A stretch of DNA of 20,491 bases from an uncultured Paraburkholderia sp. (GCA_937917025.1 CALFSF010000318.1:1-20491), one strand, 5' to 3'; counted from the first letter of the stretch, positions 6,628 to 15,359 are shown. A program made the numbers and translations. The notes: generated by a model from the sequence alone, not told the origin.

Positions 6628-8423
6628 AGCGATTTCTCCCCGGCGGCATCGTCGGCCGCTTCGTCTGTTTCGGCCGTACCCAGATAGGCGTCGATCACGC
6701 GCGGGTCGGCCTGGATTTCGGCGGGCGCTCCCTCAGCGATGATGACGCCATGGTCCATGACAATGATCCGGTCCGACACGCCCATCACCAGCATCATGTC
6801 GTGTTCGATCAGCAGCACCGTCACGCCAAGATCCCGGATACGCCGGATCAACGCCATCAGCGCGTGCTTTTCGGTCGGGTTCATCCCCGCGGCGGGCTCG
6901 TCCAGCAGCAGGAGTTGCGGGTTGCTGGCCAGTGCGCGGGCTATCTCCAGCCGGCGTTGATCGCCGTAGGGCAGGTCGGCTGCGCGCTCCCCCGCACGCG
7001 CCATCAGGCCGACGAAGCCGAGCCAGCGCAGGCCTTCTGCCGCGTGATCGGCAGCCTCGGCACGCGCCGAAGGCAACCCGAGCAGTTCGACGACGAGCAG
7101 CGTGCGCAGCCGATGATCCATGCCGGTCAACACGTTCTCGAAGGCCGTCATGTTGGCGAACAGGCGGATACCCTGGAAGGTGCGCGCCATACCGGCATGG
7201 ACGATGCGATGGGGTGCGCCGCCGGCAAGCGACGTGCCGCGCCAGAACACCTTGCCGCTGGTCGGCCGGATCACGCCGGTGAGGCAGTTGAACACCGTTG
7301 TCTTTCCGGCGCCGTTGGGGCCGATCAGGCTGAGGATCTCGCCGTTGCGCACCGTGAAGCTGATACCGCCGACCGCCCGCACCCCGCCGAAGTGGCGCTG
7401 CATGTCGCGCACGTCGAGCAGGATCGCGTCGCCGCCCATCGCCCGGGGCGTGGATGCTTCAGCACGGCCGGCATCCTCGCGCGGCGGCGTCACGCGGCGC
7501 AGCGGTGCCGGCCACAGCCCTTGCGGCCGCAGCAGCATCAGGATCACGAGTCCGATCGCAAAGGCGAAGATGCGCCAGAGGTTGAGAAAGCGCAGCAATT
7601 CGGGCAGGCCGGCCACGATGACAGCGCCGAGTATCACGCCGGGAATGCTCCCCCGGCCGCCGAGTACGACGACGATCAGGATGGTGACGGATTGCAGATA
7701 CGTGAAGCCGGTCGGATCGATGGTGCCGAAGCGGGCGGCGAAGAGGCTGCCCGCAAAGCCGCCGATCAGCGCACCCATCACGTAGGCGAGCATCTTGACG
7801 CGCAGGGTCGGCACGCCGACCGCCTCGGCGGCCGCCTCATCCTCGCGGATGCTGGTCCACGCGCGCCCGAGCCGCGACTGGCCCAGCCGGATCGCGAACA
7901 CCAGCACCAGCACGAGGAACGCGATGCCCAGTTCGTAGACTGCCTTCGGAGAGCTGATTTCATATCCGAAGAGGCTCGGACTTTCGATGCCGAAAATACC
8001 GTTCGGGCCGCCGGTGATGTCGAGATTGGTGGCGACGATGCGCGTGATCTCGCCGAACCCAAGCGTGACGATCGCCAGATAGTCGCTGCGCAGGCGAAGC
8101 GTCGGGTAGCCGATGACGATACCCGAGGCCCCCGCGAACGCCAGGCTGAACGGCAGCGTTTCCCAGAACGAGAAATGCAGCAATGTTTCCAGCAGCGCGG
8201 TGGTATAGGCGCCGATCGCAAAAAAGGCCGCGTAGCCGAGGTCCAGCAACCCGGCATACCCCACCACCACGTTCAGCCCGAGGCCCAGGATCGAATAGGT
8301 GGCGATGGTCAGGCCGACGTCGACGATATAGTTGCTGGCGAGCGCGGGCAGTGCGGCGGCGGCGACAAGAAGCGCGACGCCGGCAGACCAGGACCCACGC
8401 GATGACGACCTCGTCGTGCTCAT
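6615..8423 (-). CDS. Fused Liv permease-ATPase (LivM-LivG)
   Basis: This 602-residue fusion combines the LivM permease (about residues 1-305) with the LivG ATPase (about 333-602) of a branched-chain amino acid-type importer. The permease half has the LivM landmarks GLNVVVGYAGLLDLGYAAFFAIGAY, TLGFGEITRI and GGRGSIPGVILGA, with several membrane spans. After a charged linker, the ATPase half shows Walker A GPNGAGKT (368-375), the LivG-typical ARTFQGIRLF, signature LPYGDQRRLEIARAL and Walker B LLLLDEPAAGMNP. The IEHDM H-loop follows. The frame is continuous and internal starts are not evident. The gene begins 3 bp after the livH stop and overlaps livF. LivM-LivG fusions are a recurring arrangement in Burkholderia relatives, so this is probably functional. 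Confidence 0.92.
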   Translation of the reverse strand: MSTTRSSSRGSWSAGVALLVAAAALPALASNYIVDVGLTIATYSILGLGLNVVVGYAGLLDLGYAAFFAIGAYTTALLETLLHFSFWETLPFSLAFAGASGIVIGYPTLRLRSDYLAIVTLGFGEITRIVATNLDITGGPNGIFGIESPSLFGYEISSPKAVYELGIAFLVLVLVFAIRLGQSRLGRAWTSIREDEAAAEAVGVPTLRVKMLAYVMGALIGGFAGSLFAARFGTIDPTGFTYLQSVTILIVVVLGGRGSIPGVILGAVIVAGLPELLRFLNLWRIFAFAIGLVILMLLRPQGLWPAPLRRVTPPREDAGRAEASTPRAMGGDAILLDVRDMQRHFGGVRAVGGISFTVRNGEILSLIGPNGAGKTTVFNCLTGVIRPTSGKVFWRGTSLAGGAPHRIVHAGMARTFQGIRLFANMTAFENVLTGMDHRLRTLLVVELLGLPSARAEAADHAAEGLRWLGFVGLMARAGERAADLPYGDQRRLEIARALASNPQLLLLDEPAAGMNPTEKHALMALIRRIRDLGVTVLLIEHDMMLVMGVSDRIIVMDHGVIIAEGAPAEIQADPRVIDAYLGTAETDEAADDAAGEKSLWDS

Positions 8424-8426
8424 GGA

Positions 8427-9326
8427 CTACATTCTCTCGACGACGCGTTCGCCGAACAGCCCGGTCGGCTTGATCACGAGTACGCCGATCAGCACGCCGA
8501 ACACGAACACGTCGGTCCATCGCGACGAGACATAGCCCGCGCCGAAGGACTCCAGGAGACCGATCAGGATGCCGCCGGCCATCGCGCCCGGAATGTTGCC
8601 GATGCCGCCGAGAACCGCGGCGGTGAAGGCGCGCAGGCCCAGCACGAAGCCCATGAAGAAATTGATCTGCGTGTAGTAGATGCCTTCCATGACGCCTGCC
8701 ACCGCGGCCAGCGCGGAACCCAGGAAGAAGGTGAGCTGGATCAGCCGCTCGACATCGATGCCCATCAGACGTGCCGCGTCCTGATCGATCGCCAGCGCGC
8801 GCATCGCGGTGCCGATGAAGGTGCCGTGAACGAAGAAATACAACGCGAGCATCAGCGCGAAGCTGGTCACGATGATGCCGATCTGTGCGAACGTGATCTG
8901 AACGTCGTGGAATTCGAGCCCCGCCTGGCTGAGGACGTGGGGATAGGTGCTGAAACCCGCGCCGTAGATCAGCAGCACGCCATTCTCCAGCGCCAGCGAA
9001 ACGCCGAGGGCCGTGATCAGAATCGACAGCCGCGGCGCGCGCAGCAGCGGCTGGTAGGCGAGCCGTTCGATCGCGAGACCCAGTGCGCCAGTGACCGCCA
9101 TGGCGGCCACGAGCGCGATCAGCAGCGCGAGGGCGAGCGGTATGTGCGCTGCAGCAAGCACCGTCAAGCCGGTCCAGCCGACGAACGCGCCGACCATGAA
9201 CAGGTCGCCGTGGGCGAAGTTGATCAGCCGGATGATTCCGTAGACCATCGTATAGCCGAGGGCGACGAGCGCATAGAACGAGCCGGTCGTCAGCCCTTCG
9301 ATGACGAACTGGAAGAAGGTGCTCAT
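8427..9326 (-). CDS. livH: Branched-chain amino acid-type ABC transporter permease LivH
   Basis: This 299-residue, very hydrophobic inner-membrane protein is the LivH partner of the LivM half downstream. Family landmarks are the N-terminal FVIEGLTTGSFYALVALGYTMVYGIIRLINFAHGD region and ALGVSLALENG. MRALAIDQDAARLMGID is the cytoplasmic coupling loop, and FTAAVLGGIGNIPGAMAGG lies near the C-terminus. About eight membrane spans are expected. The ATG at 9324-9326 follows the binding-protein stop by 23 bp, and the livM-livG start follows its own stop by 3 bp, so all four genes form one tight operon. Substrate cannot be told from the permease. Confidence 0.94.
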   Translation of the reverse strand: MSTFFQFVIEGLTTGSFYALVALGYTMVYGIIRLINFAHGDLFMVGAFVGWTGLTVLAAAHIPLALALLIALVAAMAVTGALGLAIERLAYQPLLRAPRLSILITALGVSLALENGVLLIYGAGFSTYPHVLSQAGLEFHDVQITFAQIGIIVTSFALMLALYFFVHGTFIGTAMRALAIDQDAARLMGIDVERLIQLTFFLGSALAAVAGVMEGIYYTQINFFMGFVLGLRAFTAAVLGGIGNIPGAMAGGILIGLLESFGAGYVSSRWTDVFVFGVLIGVLVIKPTGLFGERVVERM

Positions 9327-9349
9327 GGCGGCGCGCGGCGCGGCGGATT

Positions 9350-10543
9350 CTATTTCATCGCCACCCAGTGTCCGCTGGCATCCTGCCTCTGATAGGGCGT
9401 GAAATTGTCGCCGTGCACGATGATGGTGATGTAGACCGCCTTGCTGCGGTCGCCCTTCGCGTTGAAACCGATCGTTCCGGTCGCGCCCTGATAGTTCGAG
9501 ATCTTGTGCAAGGCAGCGGTGATCGCGGCGGGCGTCGCCGATTTCGCATCTGCGATCGCTTTCGCGGTGACGCCGACGGCGTCGTATTCGTAGACGGAAT
9601 ACGGTCCTGGCCCTTGCCCGTAGGCTTTTGTATAGCCGTCGACGAAATCGTGCGCGCCGCTCAGGAACTGCGCCAGCGGCGCCGTCGTGATGATCATGCC
9701 CTCGGCAGCCGGGCCCGCTGTTTTCATCAGTGTGGGGTCGTTGGTGCCGTCGCCGCCCATCAGGGTCATCTTCAGGCCCAGTTGACGTGCCTCCTTCACC
9801 AGCAGGCCGGCTTCGGAGAAATAGCCGGTGTAGTAGAGGACGTCCGGCTTCAGCGAGGCGACGTGCGTCAGCGTCGGCGAGTAGTCCATTTGCCCCGGCG
9901 TGATCGCGTCGTTGTAGACGACGTCGACGCCTTCTTTTTTCAGGGCTTCCACGGTGTTGTCGGCGAGACCCTTGGCATAGGTCGTGTTGTCGTTGATCAC
10001 AGCGGCACGCCGGGCATGGAGCGAATTCTTCATGAATCCGGCGGCAAACGGACCTTGCTCGTCATCACGGCCAATTGTGCGGAACACGTTGTCGTAGCCC
10101 ATCTCGGTCAGTTTGGGATTGGTCGAGGCGTCCATCACGTAGGAAATCCCGGCGCGATGAAACGTCGTCAATTCCGGCAGGGCCGCGCTGGAGCAGTAGC
10201 CGCCGGCCACCGCGACGACCCCCGCGTCGACGAGTTTCTGTGCCGCCTGCACCGCGGTCTGCGCGTCGCAGGCGTCGTCCTCCGGCACCAGTTCGATCTG
10301 CTTGCCGAGTACGCCGCCCGCCGCATTGACTCTGGCGGCGGCAAGCTTCGCGCCGTTGAGGATGTCGATGCCGGCATTGGCGCTGCTGCCCGACAGCGGC
10401 ACAGGCACGCCGATCTTGATGGTCTGGCTTTGCGCCGACCCCGGGGCAATGCCGGCGAGCACCGCCAGCGCGGCCAGTGCCGCGATTGTCGTTTGCCGCA
10501 AGACGCGACCTGCGGTTGGCGAACCATTTCTCTGAACAATCAT
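9350..10543 (-). CDS. Periplasmic Liv-type (type I) amino acid-binding protein
   Basis: This 397-residue periplasmic binding protein of the LivJ/LivK family delivers substrate to the LivH/LivMG/LivF importer. The signal peptide covers about residues 1-38, with a long positively charged N-terminus, a hydrophobic core, and cleavage near GSAQ/SQ. The mature start TIKIGVPVPLSGSSA is typical of the family, as are GAKLAAARVNAAGGVLGK, the Cys pair in DDACDAQ and GGYCSSA, and the C-terminal YEYDAVGV region. The ATG at 10541-10543 has a strong AAGGAG site (10552-10557). As first gene of the operon its leader should carry the promoter. The divergent dadA-like and racemase-like genes suggest an amino acid ligand, possibly a D-isomer, but Liv-type proteins also bind aromatic acids, amides and urea. 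Confidence 0.92.
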   Translation of the reverse strand: MIVQRNGSPTAGRVLRQTTIAALAALAVLAGIAPGSAQSQTIKIGVPVPLSGSSANAGIDILNGAKLAAARVNAAGGVLGKQIELVPEDDACDAQTAVQAAQKLVDAGVVAVAGGYCSSAALPELTTFHRAGISYVMDASTNPKLTEMGYDNVFRTIGRDDEQGPFAAGFMKNSLHARRAAVINDNTTYAKGLADNTVEALKKEGVDVVYNDAITPGQMDYSPTLTHVASLKPDVLYYTGYFSEAGLLVKEARQLGLKMTLMGGDGTNDPTLMKTAGPAAEGMIITTAPLAQFLSGAHDFVDGYTKAYGQGPGPYSVYEYDAVGVTAKAIADAKSATPAAITAALHKISNYQGATGTIGFNAKGDRSKAVYITIIVHGDNFTPYQRQDASGHWVAMK

Positions 10544-10630
10544 GTTTGTGACTCCTTATTGTGAAAAGGATTGGAGCGATCCGCCACACGACTGAACCGA
10601 AGACATCAGAAAACGGTTGGAAACGTACGT

Positions 10631-10659
10631 CGCATACAAGTTGTAATCTGCCAGTTCAA
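10631..10659 (-). promoter_or_regulatory. Weak candidate promoter for the liv operon
   Basis: On the minus strand TTGAAC (10654-10659), a 17-bp spacer and TATGCG (10631-10636) could form a sigma70 promoter. It would give a leader of about 80 nt before the binding-protein ATG. The -35 is fair and the -10 poor, so a regulator may be needed or the true promoter may be elsewhere in this 288-bp gap. Confidence 0.3.
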
Positions 10660-10728
10660 CAACCCGATATCAGACGCATCGCAGCGCTACTATGAAAGTG
10701 TTTTTTCATGATAGGTCTCGCCGCACAT

Positions 10729-10757
10729 TTGAGCGGTATAGGGTATGCGCTTATAGA
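10729..10757 (+). promoter_or_regulatory. Candidate promoter of the dadA-racemase operon
   Basis: TTGAGC (10729-10734) and TATAGA (10752-10757) are 17 bp apart, each matching 4 of 6 consensus bases. Transcription would begin near 10764, leaving about 70 nt before the ATG at 10832. A partly symmetric CTATGAAA / TTTCATGATAG element (10689-10713) sits just upstream and could be an activator site. Confidence 0.45.
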
Positions 10758-10831
10758 ACGTCATACCCAAAGCGCCGGTGAGTTCGCCTTGTTTGCACGC
10801 CGGGCGGTTTTGCATGGGCATGGAGGCGCGT

Positions 10832-12076
10832 ATGAAAACGGTTGTGCTGGGGGCCGGCATCGCTGGCGTCACGGCCGCGTATTACCTTGCCAGAGAGGGC
10901 CGCGAGGTCACCGTGATCGACCGTCAGCCCGGTGTCGCGCTCGAGACCAGCTTTGCCAACGCCGGTCTCGTCGCGCCGGGGCATTCGTACACGTGGGCGT
11001 CTCCGCGAGCGCCGAAAATCCTGCTGAAATCACTCTTCGTCGACGGGCAGGCGCTGAGGCTCAAGCTCAACGCCGACCCGCACATGTGGGCGTGGTGCTT
11101 CCAGTTCCTGCGCAACTGCACGGCGGAGCGCTCCCGCCAGAACACCACCCGCAAGGTGAGGCTTTGTCGCTACGCACAGCGTCAATTGCAGCAGCTGACC
11201 GAAGCCGAGCGTTTGCAGTACGACCGCATCAGCCGCGGCCTGCTGTATCTCTATCGCGACGAAGCGTCTTTCGCGCGAGGCACACAGAATATGTCGATCC
11301 TCGTGGCCAACGGACTGCCGCTCGAAACGCTCGACGCGGCGCAGGCGATTGCGCGCGAGCCGGCGCTTGCGCACGCGCGCGACAGCCTCGCTGGAGCGAT
11401 TTACTGTCCGAGCGATGAAAGCGGCGATGCCCACCTGTTCACCCGCGCGCTGAAAGCGGCGTGCGAGCGTCTTGGCGTGCGTTTCGATTTCGATGCCGCC
11501 ATTAGCGCGATCGAGGCGTCGGGCGATCGGGTCATCGGGGTGCGCACGCCAGCCGGACTCGTTCGCGGCGACGAGTTCGTGCTTGCGCTCGGGTCCTGGT
11601 CGCCGGTTCTGGCGCGTCAACTGGGCTACCGGCTGCCGGTGTATCCGGTCAAGGGCTATTCCGCCACGTTTCCGGTCGGGCCGGACCACCGTCCGCCGGA
11701 GCTGGGCGGCGTCGACGAGAACAATCTCGTCGCGTGGGCGCGCTTTGGGCAACGGCTGCGCTTCACCGCGACCGCCGAATTCTCCGGCTACGACACCCGC
11801 CATACGCCCGCTGACTTCACGTCGATGCTGCAGGTGGCCCGCGAGTTGTTTCCGAACGGCGCCGACTATGGGCGCCCGTCTTACTGGGCCGGCCTGCGTC
11901 CGATGACGCCTGAAGGAACGCCGTTGATCGGTCGCACGCGGCACAGGAACCTGTATCTGAACACGGGCCACGGACACATGGGATGGACGATGTCGTGTGG
12001 AACCGCGAAACTGCTGGTCGACATCATGGCCGGTCGCCAGCCCGAACTCGACATGACAGGGATGACACTGAAATGA
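10832..12076 (+). CDS. dadA: FAD-dependent D-amino acid dehydrogenase (DadA family)
   Basis: This 414-residue flavoenzyme should oxidise D-amino acids to 2-oxo acids and ammonia and pass electrons to the respiratory chain. The N-terminus has the FAD-binding GAGIAG (residues 7-12) with the following AAYYLAREG helix and the Asp-ending strand VTVID. Landmarks of DadA are LETSFANAGLVAPGHSYTWASP, YPVKGYSATFP and the C-terminal WAGLRPMTPEGTPLIG followed by LNTGHGHMGWTMS. Length fits the family (about 415-435). ATG 10832 is chosen over upstream in-frame ATGs because GGAGG (10822-10826) lies 5 bases before it and the Rossmann strand then starts at residue 2. The stop overlaps the next ATG (ATGA), so the pair is coupled. 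This may be one of several DadA paralogues, and actual substrate is uncertain. Confidence 0.88.
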   Translation: MKTVVLGAGIAGVTAAYYLAREGREVTVIDRQPGVALETSFANAGLVAPGHSYTWASPRAPKILLKSLFVDGQALRLKLNADPHMWAWCFQFLRNCTAERSRQNTTRKVRLCRYAQRQLQQLTEAERLQYDRISRGLLYLYRDEASFARGTQNMSILVANGLPLETLDAAQAIAREPALAHARDSLAGAIYCPSDESGDAHLFTRALKAACERLGVRFDFDAAISAIEASGDRVIGVRTPAGLVRGDEFVLALGSWSPVLARQLGYRLPVYPVKGYSATFPVGPDHRPPELGGVDENNLVAWARFGQRLRFTATAEFSGYDTRHTPADFTSMLQVARELFPNGADYGRPSYWAGLRPMTPEGTPLIGRTRHRNLYLNTGHGHMGWTMSCGTAKLLVDIMAGRQPELDMTGMTLK

Positions 12077-12849
12077 GCACGATTTCATTGCAGGGTGACG
12101 CGTACGCCAGGCTGGATTTCACGCTGGACGACGGCATCTGCCGGCGTGCCGCCATCGGGTTGGTGGTGCTCGCCACCGACCACACGATCGAACACGAATG
12201 GCGCAAACTGCTGACGCAGGATGGCGTGGCGTTCTACGAGAGCCGCATACTCAATTCGCCGGACATCACGCCCGAACGTCTGGCGGAGATGGATGGGCGC
12301 ATCGCACCGGCGGTCGCGCTGATCCGGCCTGCCGAGCGAATCGACGTGGTGGCGTTTGGCTGCACGTCGGCGTCGATGGTGATCGGCGAGGAAAACGTAT
12401 TCGCGCGGATCCGCGAGGCGCGTCCGGGCGTCGCGTGTACCACGCCGATTACCGCTGCGCTGGCCGCGCTACGCGCCCTTGGCGTGCAGCGCGCCGCGCT
12501 GTTGACGCCTTACGTGCGCTCGATCAACGACTACATGCGAAGCTACATCGAGGCACGCGGCGTGCGCGTCACGCGCATCGCCTCGTTCGAGCATGCGAAC
12601 GACAACGAGGTCGCACGGATCGACACGACCTCGCTGCAAGCCGCCGTCGAGCGCCTCGGGCAGAACCCTGACGTGGAAGCGGTTTTCGTGTCGTGCACGA
12701 GCTTGCGCATCGCGGAACGCGTTTCAGCGCTTGAAGCGAGGATCGGCAAGCCGGTGATATCCAGCAACTTCGCGATGGCCTGGCACGCGTTGCGGCTCGC
12801 GGGCGTGGAAGATCGCGAGCCTCATCGCGGACGGTTATTTGCGCTGTAG
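12073..12849 (+). CDS. Asp/Glu racemase-superfamily protein (maleate isomerase / arylmalonate decarboxylase-like)
   Basis: The 258-residue protein belongs to the cofactor-free racemase superfamily that includes maleate cis-trans isomerase, arylmalonate decarboxylase and EutA-type proteins. Two cysteines stand at the two symmetric active-site positions: Cys97 in AFGCTSASM and Cys208 in FVSCTSLRI. Having both argues for a two-base racemase or isomerase; arylmalonate decarboxylase keeps only one. TPITAALAALRALGV and LTPYVRSINDYM are further family signs. ATG 12073 overlaps the dadA stop by 4 bp, so the two proteins are probably made together. Pairing with a D-amino acid dehydrogenase and a Liv-type importer suggests it feeds or interconverts the dehydrogenase substrate. 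EutA-like ectoine use is an alternative, but no other ectoine genes are seen here. Confidence 0.82.
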   Translation: MSTISLQGDAYARLDFTLDDGICRRAAIGLVVLATDHTIEHEWRKLLTQDGVAFYESRILNSPDITPERLAEMDGRIAPAVALIRPAERIDVVAFGCTSASMVIGEENVFARIREARPGVACTTPITAALAALRALGVQRAALLTPYVRSINDYMRSYIEARGVRVTRIASFEHANDNEVARIDTTSLQAAVERLGQNPDVEAVFVSCTSLRIAERVSALEARIGKPVISSNFAMAWHALRLAGVEDREPHRGRLFAL

Positions 12850-12889
12850 CCGGCCTTCATCGTGTTCAGCGAGGGAAGACCGCGTTCCG

Positions 12890-14425
12890 CTATCTTTGTC
12901 TCTGCCCGATCGTCCACGAAGACGACAGCGACGAACCCGTCGCACCTGCTGCCTGGGAAACGCCAGTAACCGGTAGCTCGAAGCAGAATGTCGCACCCGT
13001 ACCCGTGTTTTCGACCAGACGGATCTGGCTGTGATTCAGTTGCAGCATGCGCTGCACGATCAGCAGCCCGAACCCGCCGCCGCGGTGCGCACCACCGGTG
13101 CTGAAAGGGCGCTCGAACAACCCGTCGCGCAGATTCGCCGGAATGCCAGGCCCCGTGTCGCTGACCGTGACCGACACCCGCGCGTCGCGATACGCGAGAT
13201 CGACGCCAACCGTGCCATGTGCGGGCGTATGACGAATCGCGTTGTCGAGCAGGTTGGTCAGCACGCGCTCGATCATCCCGAGATCGGCAAGGACAGCGGG
13301 CAGGCGCTGGGGGATGCCGGCGCGCAGACGGATATGCCGCGCTTCGGCCGGCAACTCGAATTTCTGGAACACGTCCTGCACCAGATCCACCATCGAGAAT
13401 TCTTCCAGCGCCGGTTGCACGTTGCCATGTTCGAGCCTTGCCAGTTCGAACAGCGCCTCTGCCAGCCGTCCAACCTTGACGCTTTGCGCAAGCGCGATCG
13501 CGAGATAGCGTTTGCGCTCCGTTTCGCCGAGCGTGTCAGCCTTCAGCGACAACGTTTCGAGGTAGCCGTGCAGCGACGTCAGCGGCGTGCGCAGGTCGTG
13601 CGAAATATTGGCGAGCAGTTCGCGCCGCTGCTGGTCGAGTCGCGTCAGCGCGCGCCACTGTTCGCCGATCCGTTCGGCCATCTGCGCGAAGGCGGTCTCC
13701 AGGACGGCGATTTCATCACGCGTTCCCGCTGAAGAAGAGCGCGGCACCTTCGGCTGCGTATCCGGTTCGCCGTTGGCGTCGAAGCGCAGCATCGCGGCGG
13801 ACAGCCGCCGCAGCGGACGCGTGATCAGCCCGAATGCCGTGAGACCCGCGAGCAGCCCAAGCAGGGTCACGAGCGCCATGTACCACAGCGTGGTGCGCAA
13901 TACCGAGCTGGCGCTGACCTGTGCGGCGAGTGCGTCGTGTGCCTCGCCGAGCAGCACCACGTAGATATAGCCCGATGGCGCCTTCCCGTCCGCCTGCAGT
14001 GGCGCGGCGCTGAACACCTTGCGCGCGTCGGTGCTGCGCGGATCGTCGCCGAGAATCGGGAGCGCGTCGCCGGCGATGAAGCGGCGAACCGGCGCGAGGT
14101 CCACCTGCTCGCGCTTCACGTGCCCGGCGGGCGCATCGTCGCCCTTGATGCGTCCTTGATTGTCGAGCAGGTACACCTCGACGCTCGGATTGACCACCAT
14201 CAGCTGGCCGAACAGTTGCCGCACGGCGTCGGGCCGCAGGCCGTTCCCATCCATCAATGGCGTGCCGCGGGCGATGTGACCGGCAAGGCCGCGTGACAGG
14301 CCCTGGATCACCTCCTTGTCGTGAAGATCGCTGGAGCGGATCTGCAGCCACGCCGATGCGCCGCAGCACGCCAGCAGCAGCACCGAGAACACGATCGAAA
14401 GCCGCTGGGTGAGGGTGAGGTTCAT
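12890..14425 (-). CDS. Two-component sensor histidine kinase
   Basis: This 511-residue inner-membrane kinase should sense a periplasmic signal and phosphorylate the regulator encoded just upstream. A first membrane helix lies at about residues 8-27. A periplasmic domain of roughly 150 residues follows, with a PAS/CACHE-like stretch (EVYLLDNQGRIKGDD). The second helix is near 182-205, then a HAMP linker. The dimerisation domain carries the phospho-acceptor His276 in NISHDLRTPLTSLHGYLETL. The ATPase domain shows the N box NLLDNAIRHTP, G1 DTGPGIP and a Gly-rich lid GGAHRGGGFGL. The ATG overlaps the regulator stop (ATGA). The C-terminal tail is Ser-rich. The signal is not known; the divergent msrB-dipZ pair suggests an oxidative or envelope stress. 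Confidence 0.93.
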   Translation of the reverse strand: MNLTLTQRLSIVFSVLLLACCGASAWLQIRSSDLHDKEVIQGLSRGLAGHIARGTPLMDGNGLRPDAVRQLFGQLMVVNPSVEVYLLDNQGRIKGDDAPAGHVKREQVDLAPVRRFIAGDALPILGDDPRSTDARKVFSAAPLQADGKAPSGYIYVVLLGEAHDALAAQVSASSVLRTTLWYMALVTLLGLLAGLTAFGLITRPLRRLSAAMLRFDANGEPDTQPKVPRSSSAGTRDEIAVLETAFAQMAERIGEQWRALTRLDQQRRELLANISHDLRTPLTSLHGYLETLSLKADTLGETERKRYLAIALAQSVKVGRLAEALFELARLEHGNVQPALEEFSMVDLVQDVFQKFELPAEARHIRLRAGIPQRLPAVLADLGMIERVLTNLLDNAIRHTPAHGTVGVDLAYRDARVSVTVSDTGPGIPANLRDGLFERPFSTGGAHRGGGFGLLIVQRMLQLNHSQIRLVENTGTGATFCFELPVTGVSQAAGATGSSLSSSWTIGQRQR

Positions 14426-15171
14426 GGCGCGTCCGTGGATGGGGGGTGCTGCGCCGGGGCGCCGTCGGAAGGCACGGCAAACTTGTAGCCGCGCCCCCAG
14501 ACGGTCAGTATCCGCGTGGGCTCGGCCGGATCGGCCTCGATCTTCGCGCGCAACCGGTTGATGTGGGTGTTGACGGTATGTTCGTATCCTTCATGCCGAT
14601 AGCCCCACACCGCGTTGAGCAGGTCCATCCGCGAGAACACCTTGCCCGGCTGTTGCGCGAAGAAATACAGCAGATCGAATTCGCGCGGCGTCAGCTCGAT
14701 TCGCCGGCCGTCGACGGCGGCCTCGCGTGTCAGCGGATCGATGGTGAGGCCGGCTGTCTGCAGGGTGCCGGCGTCGATCCGCGAATCTTTCGCCATCGCC
14801 TCGACGCGGCGCAGCAGCGCTTTCACGCGTGCAACCAGCTCGAGCACCGAGAACGGCTTGGCGAGGTAGTCGTCGGCACCGAGTTCGAGGCCGAGAATCC
14901 GGTGAACTTCGCTCGACCGCGCGCTCGTGATGATGATCGGCGTGTAACGCGTCATCGCGCGGGCGCGCCGGCAAATCTCCAGTCCGTCGACGCCCGGCAG
15001 CATCAGGTCGAGGATCAGTGCATCCCAGCCGCCCTGTTCAAGCAGCCGAAGCCCTTCGTTGCCGTCTGCGCTGTGCACGACCTCATAGCGTTCGTCCCGC
15101 AGATGCAGGGCCAGCACGTTGGCAATGTCGACATCGTCTTCGACGATCAGGATGCGCTTTTGATGATCCAT
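14422..15171 (-). CDS. OmpR/PhoB-type response regulator
   Basis: The 249-residue protein has an N-terminal receiver domain: acidic pocket EDD at 11-13, phospho-acceptor Asp55 in LILDLMLPG, switch Thr/Ser in IIITSA, and Lys in DDYLAKPF. A winged-helix DNA-binding domain of the OmpR family follows, with ELTPREFDLLYFF, RMDLLNAVWGY and HINRLRAKIE. The C-terminal tail is Pro/Ala-rich. The start is uncertain. ATG 15171 puts the receiver strand immediately at the N-terminus and is preferred, but it has no clear ribosome-binding site. An in-frame ATG at 15240 would add 23 residues of non-family sequence. The gene is co-transcribed with the kinase and diverges from msrB-dipZ, the most obvious target. 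Confidence 0.92.
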   Translation of the reverse strand: MDHQKRILIVEDDVDIANVLALHLRDERYEVVHSADGNEGLRLLEQGGWDALILDLMLPGVDGLEICRRARAMTRYTPIIITSARSSEVHRILGLELGADDYLAKPFSVLELVARVKALLRRVEAMAKDSRIDAGTLQTAGLTIDPLTREAAVDGRRIELTPREFDLLYFFAQQPGKVFSRMDLLNAVWGYRHEGYEHTVNTHINRLRAKIEADPAEPTRILTVWGRGYKFAVPSDGAPAQHPPSTDAP

Positions 15172-15359
15172 GGAAGTCGCGGTCTCGAGCGGTTCAGGAC
15201 GGTTGCAGGAACGGGCGCCGGATAGTGGCCGTTGCGCCATTGTGCAAAATTTCCGGGCAGCGAGTTATCACATTTAATTTAACTTTTCGTGAGGACTTTG
15301 ACACCGCCCGCGCCCTAGCATGTGACCACTATCCGCAGACTGGCATCAAGGAGCCCATC
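15172..15359. promoter_or_regulatory. Intergenic region between response regulator and msrB
   Basis: This 188-bp divergent region should hold both promoters. An AT-rich island at about 15271-15290 includes a TTTAA direct repeat (CATTTAATTTAAC), a reasonable place for an OmpR-type dimer to bind. A perfect -35 TTGACA (15298-15303) points towards msrB. The hexamer 17 bp further on (TGTGAC) is a poor -10, so the promoter would be weak or activated. On the other strand TGTGATAAC resembles an extended -10. These assignments are tentative. Confidence 0.35.

Noticed and set aside
6498..8405. A 635-codon plus-strand open frame
   Set aside because: It is antisense to the livM-livG fusion. Its translation is rich in Arg, His, Gln and Asp without domain motifs, as expected from the complement of a high-GC gene.
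9368..10564. A 398-codon plus-strand open frame
   Set aside because: Antisense shadow of the Liv-type binding-protein gene, which has a signal peptide, ribosome-binding site and family motifs. The shadow has none.
11030..12088. A 352-codon minus-strand open frame
   Set aside because: Complement of the dadA-like gene, with no recognisable motif and no ribosome-binding site.
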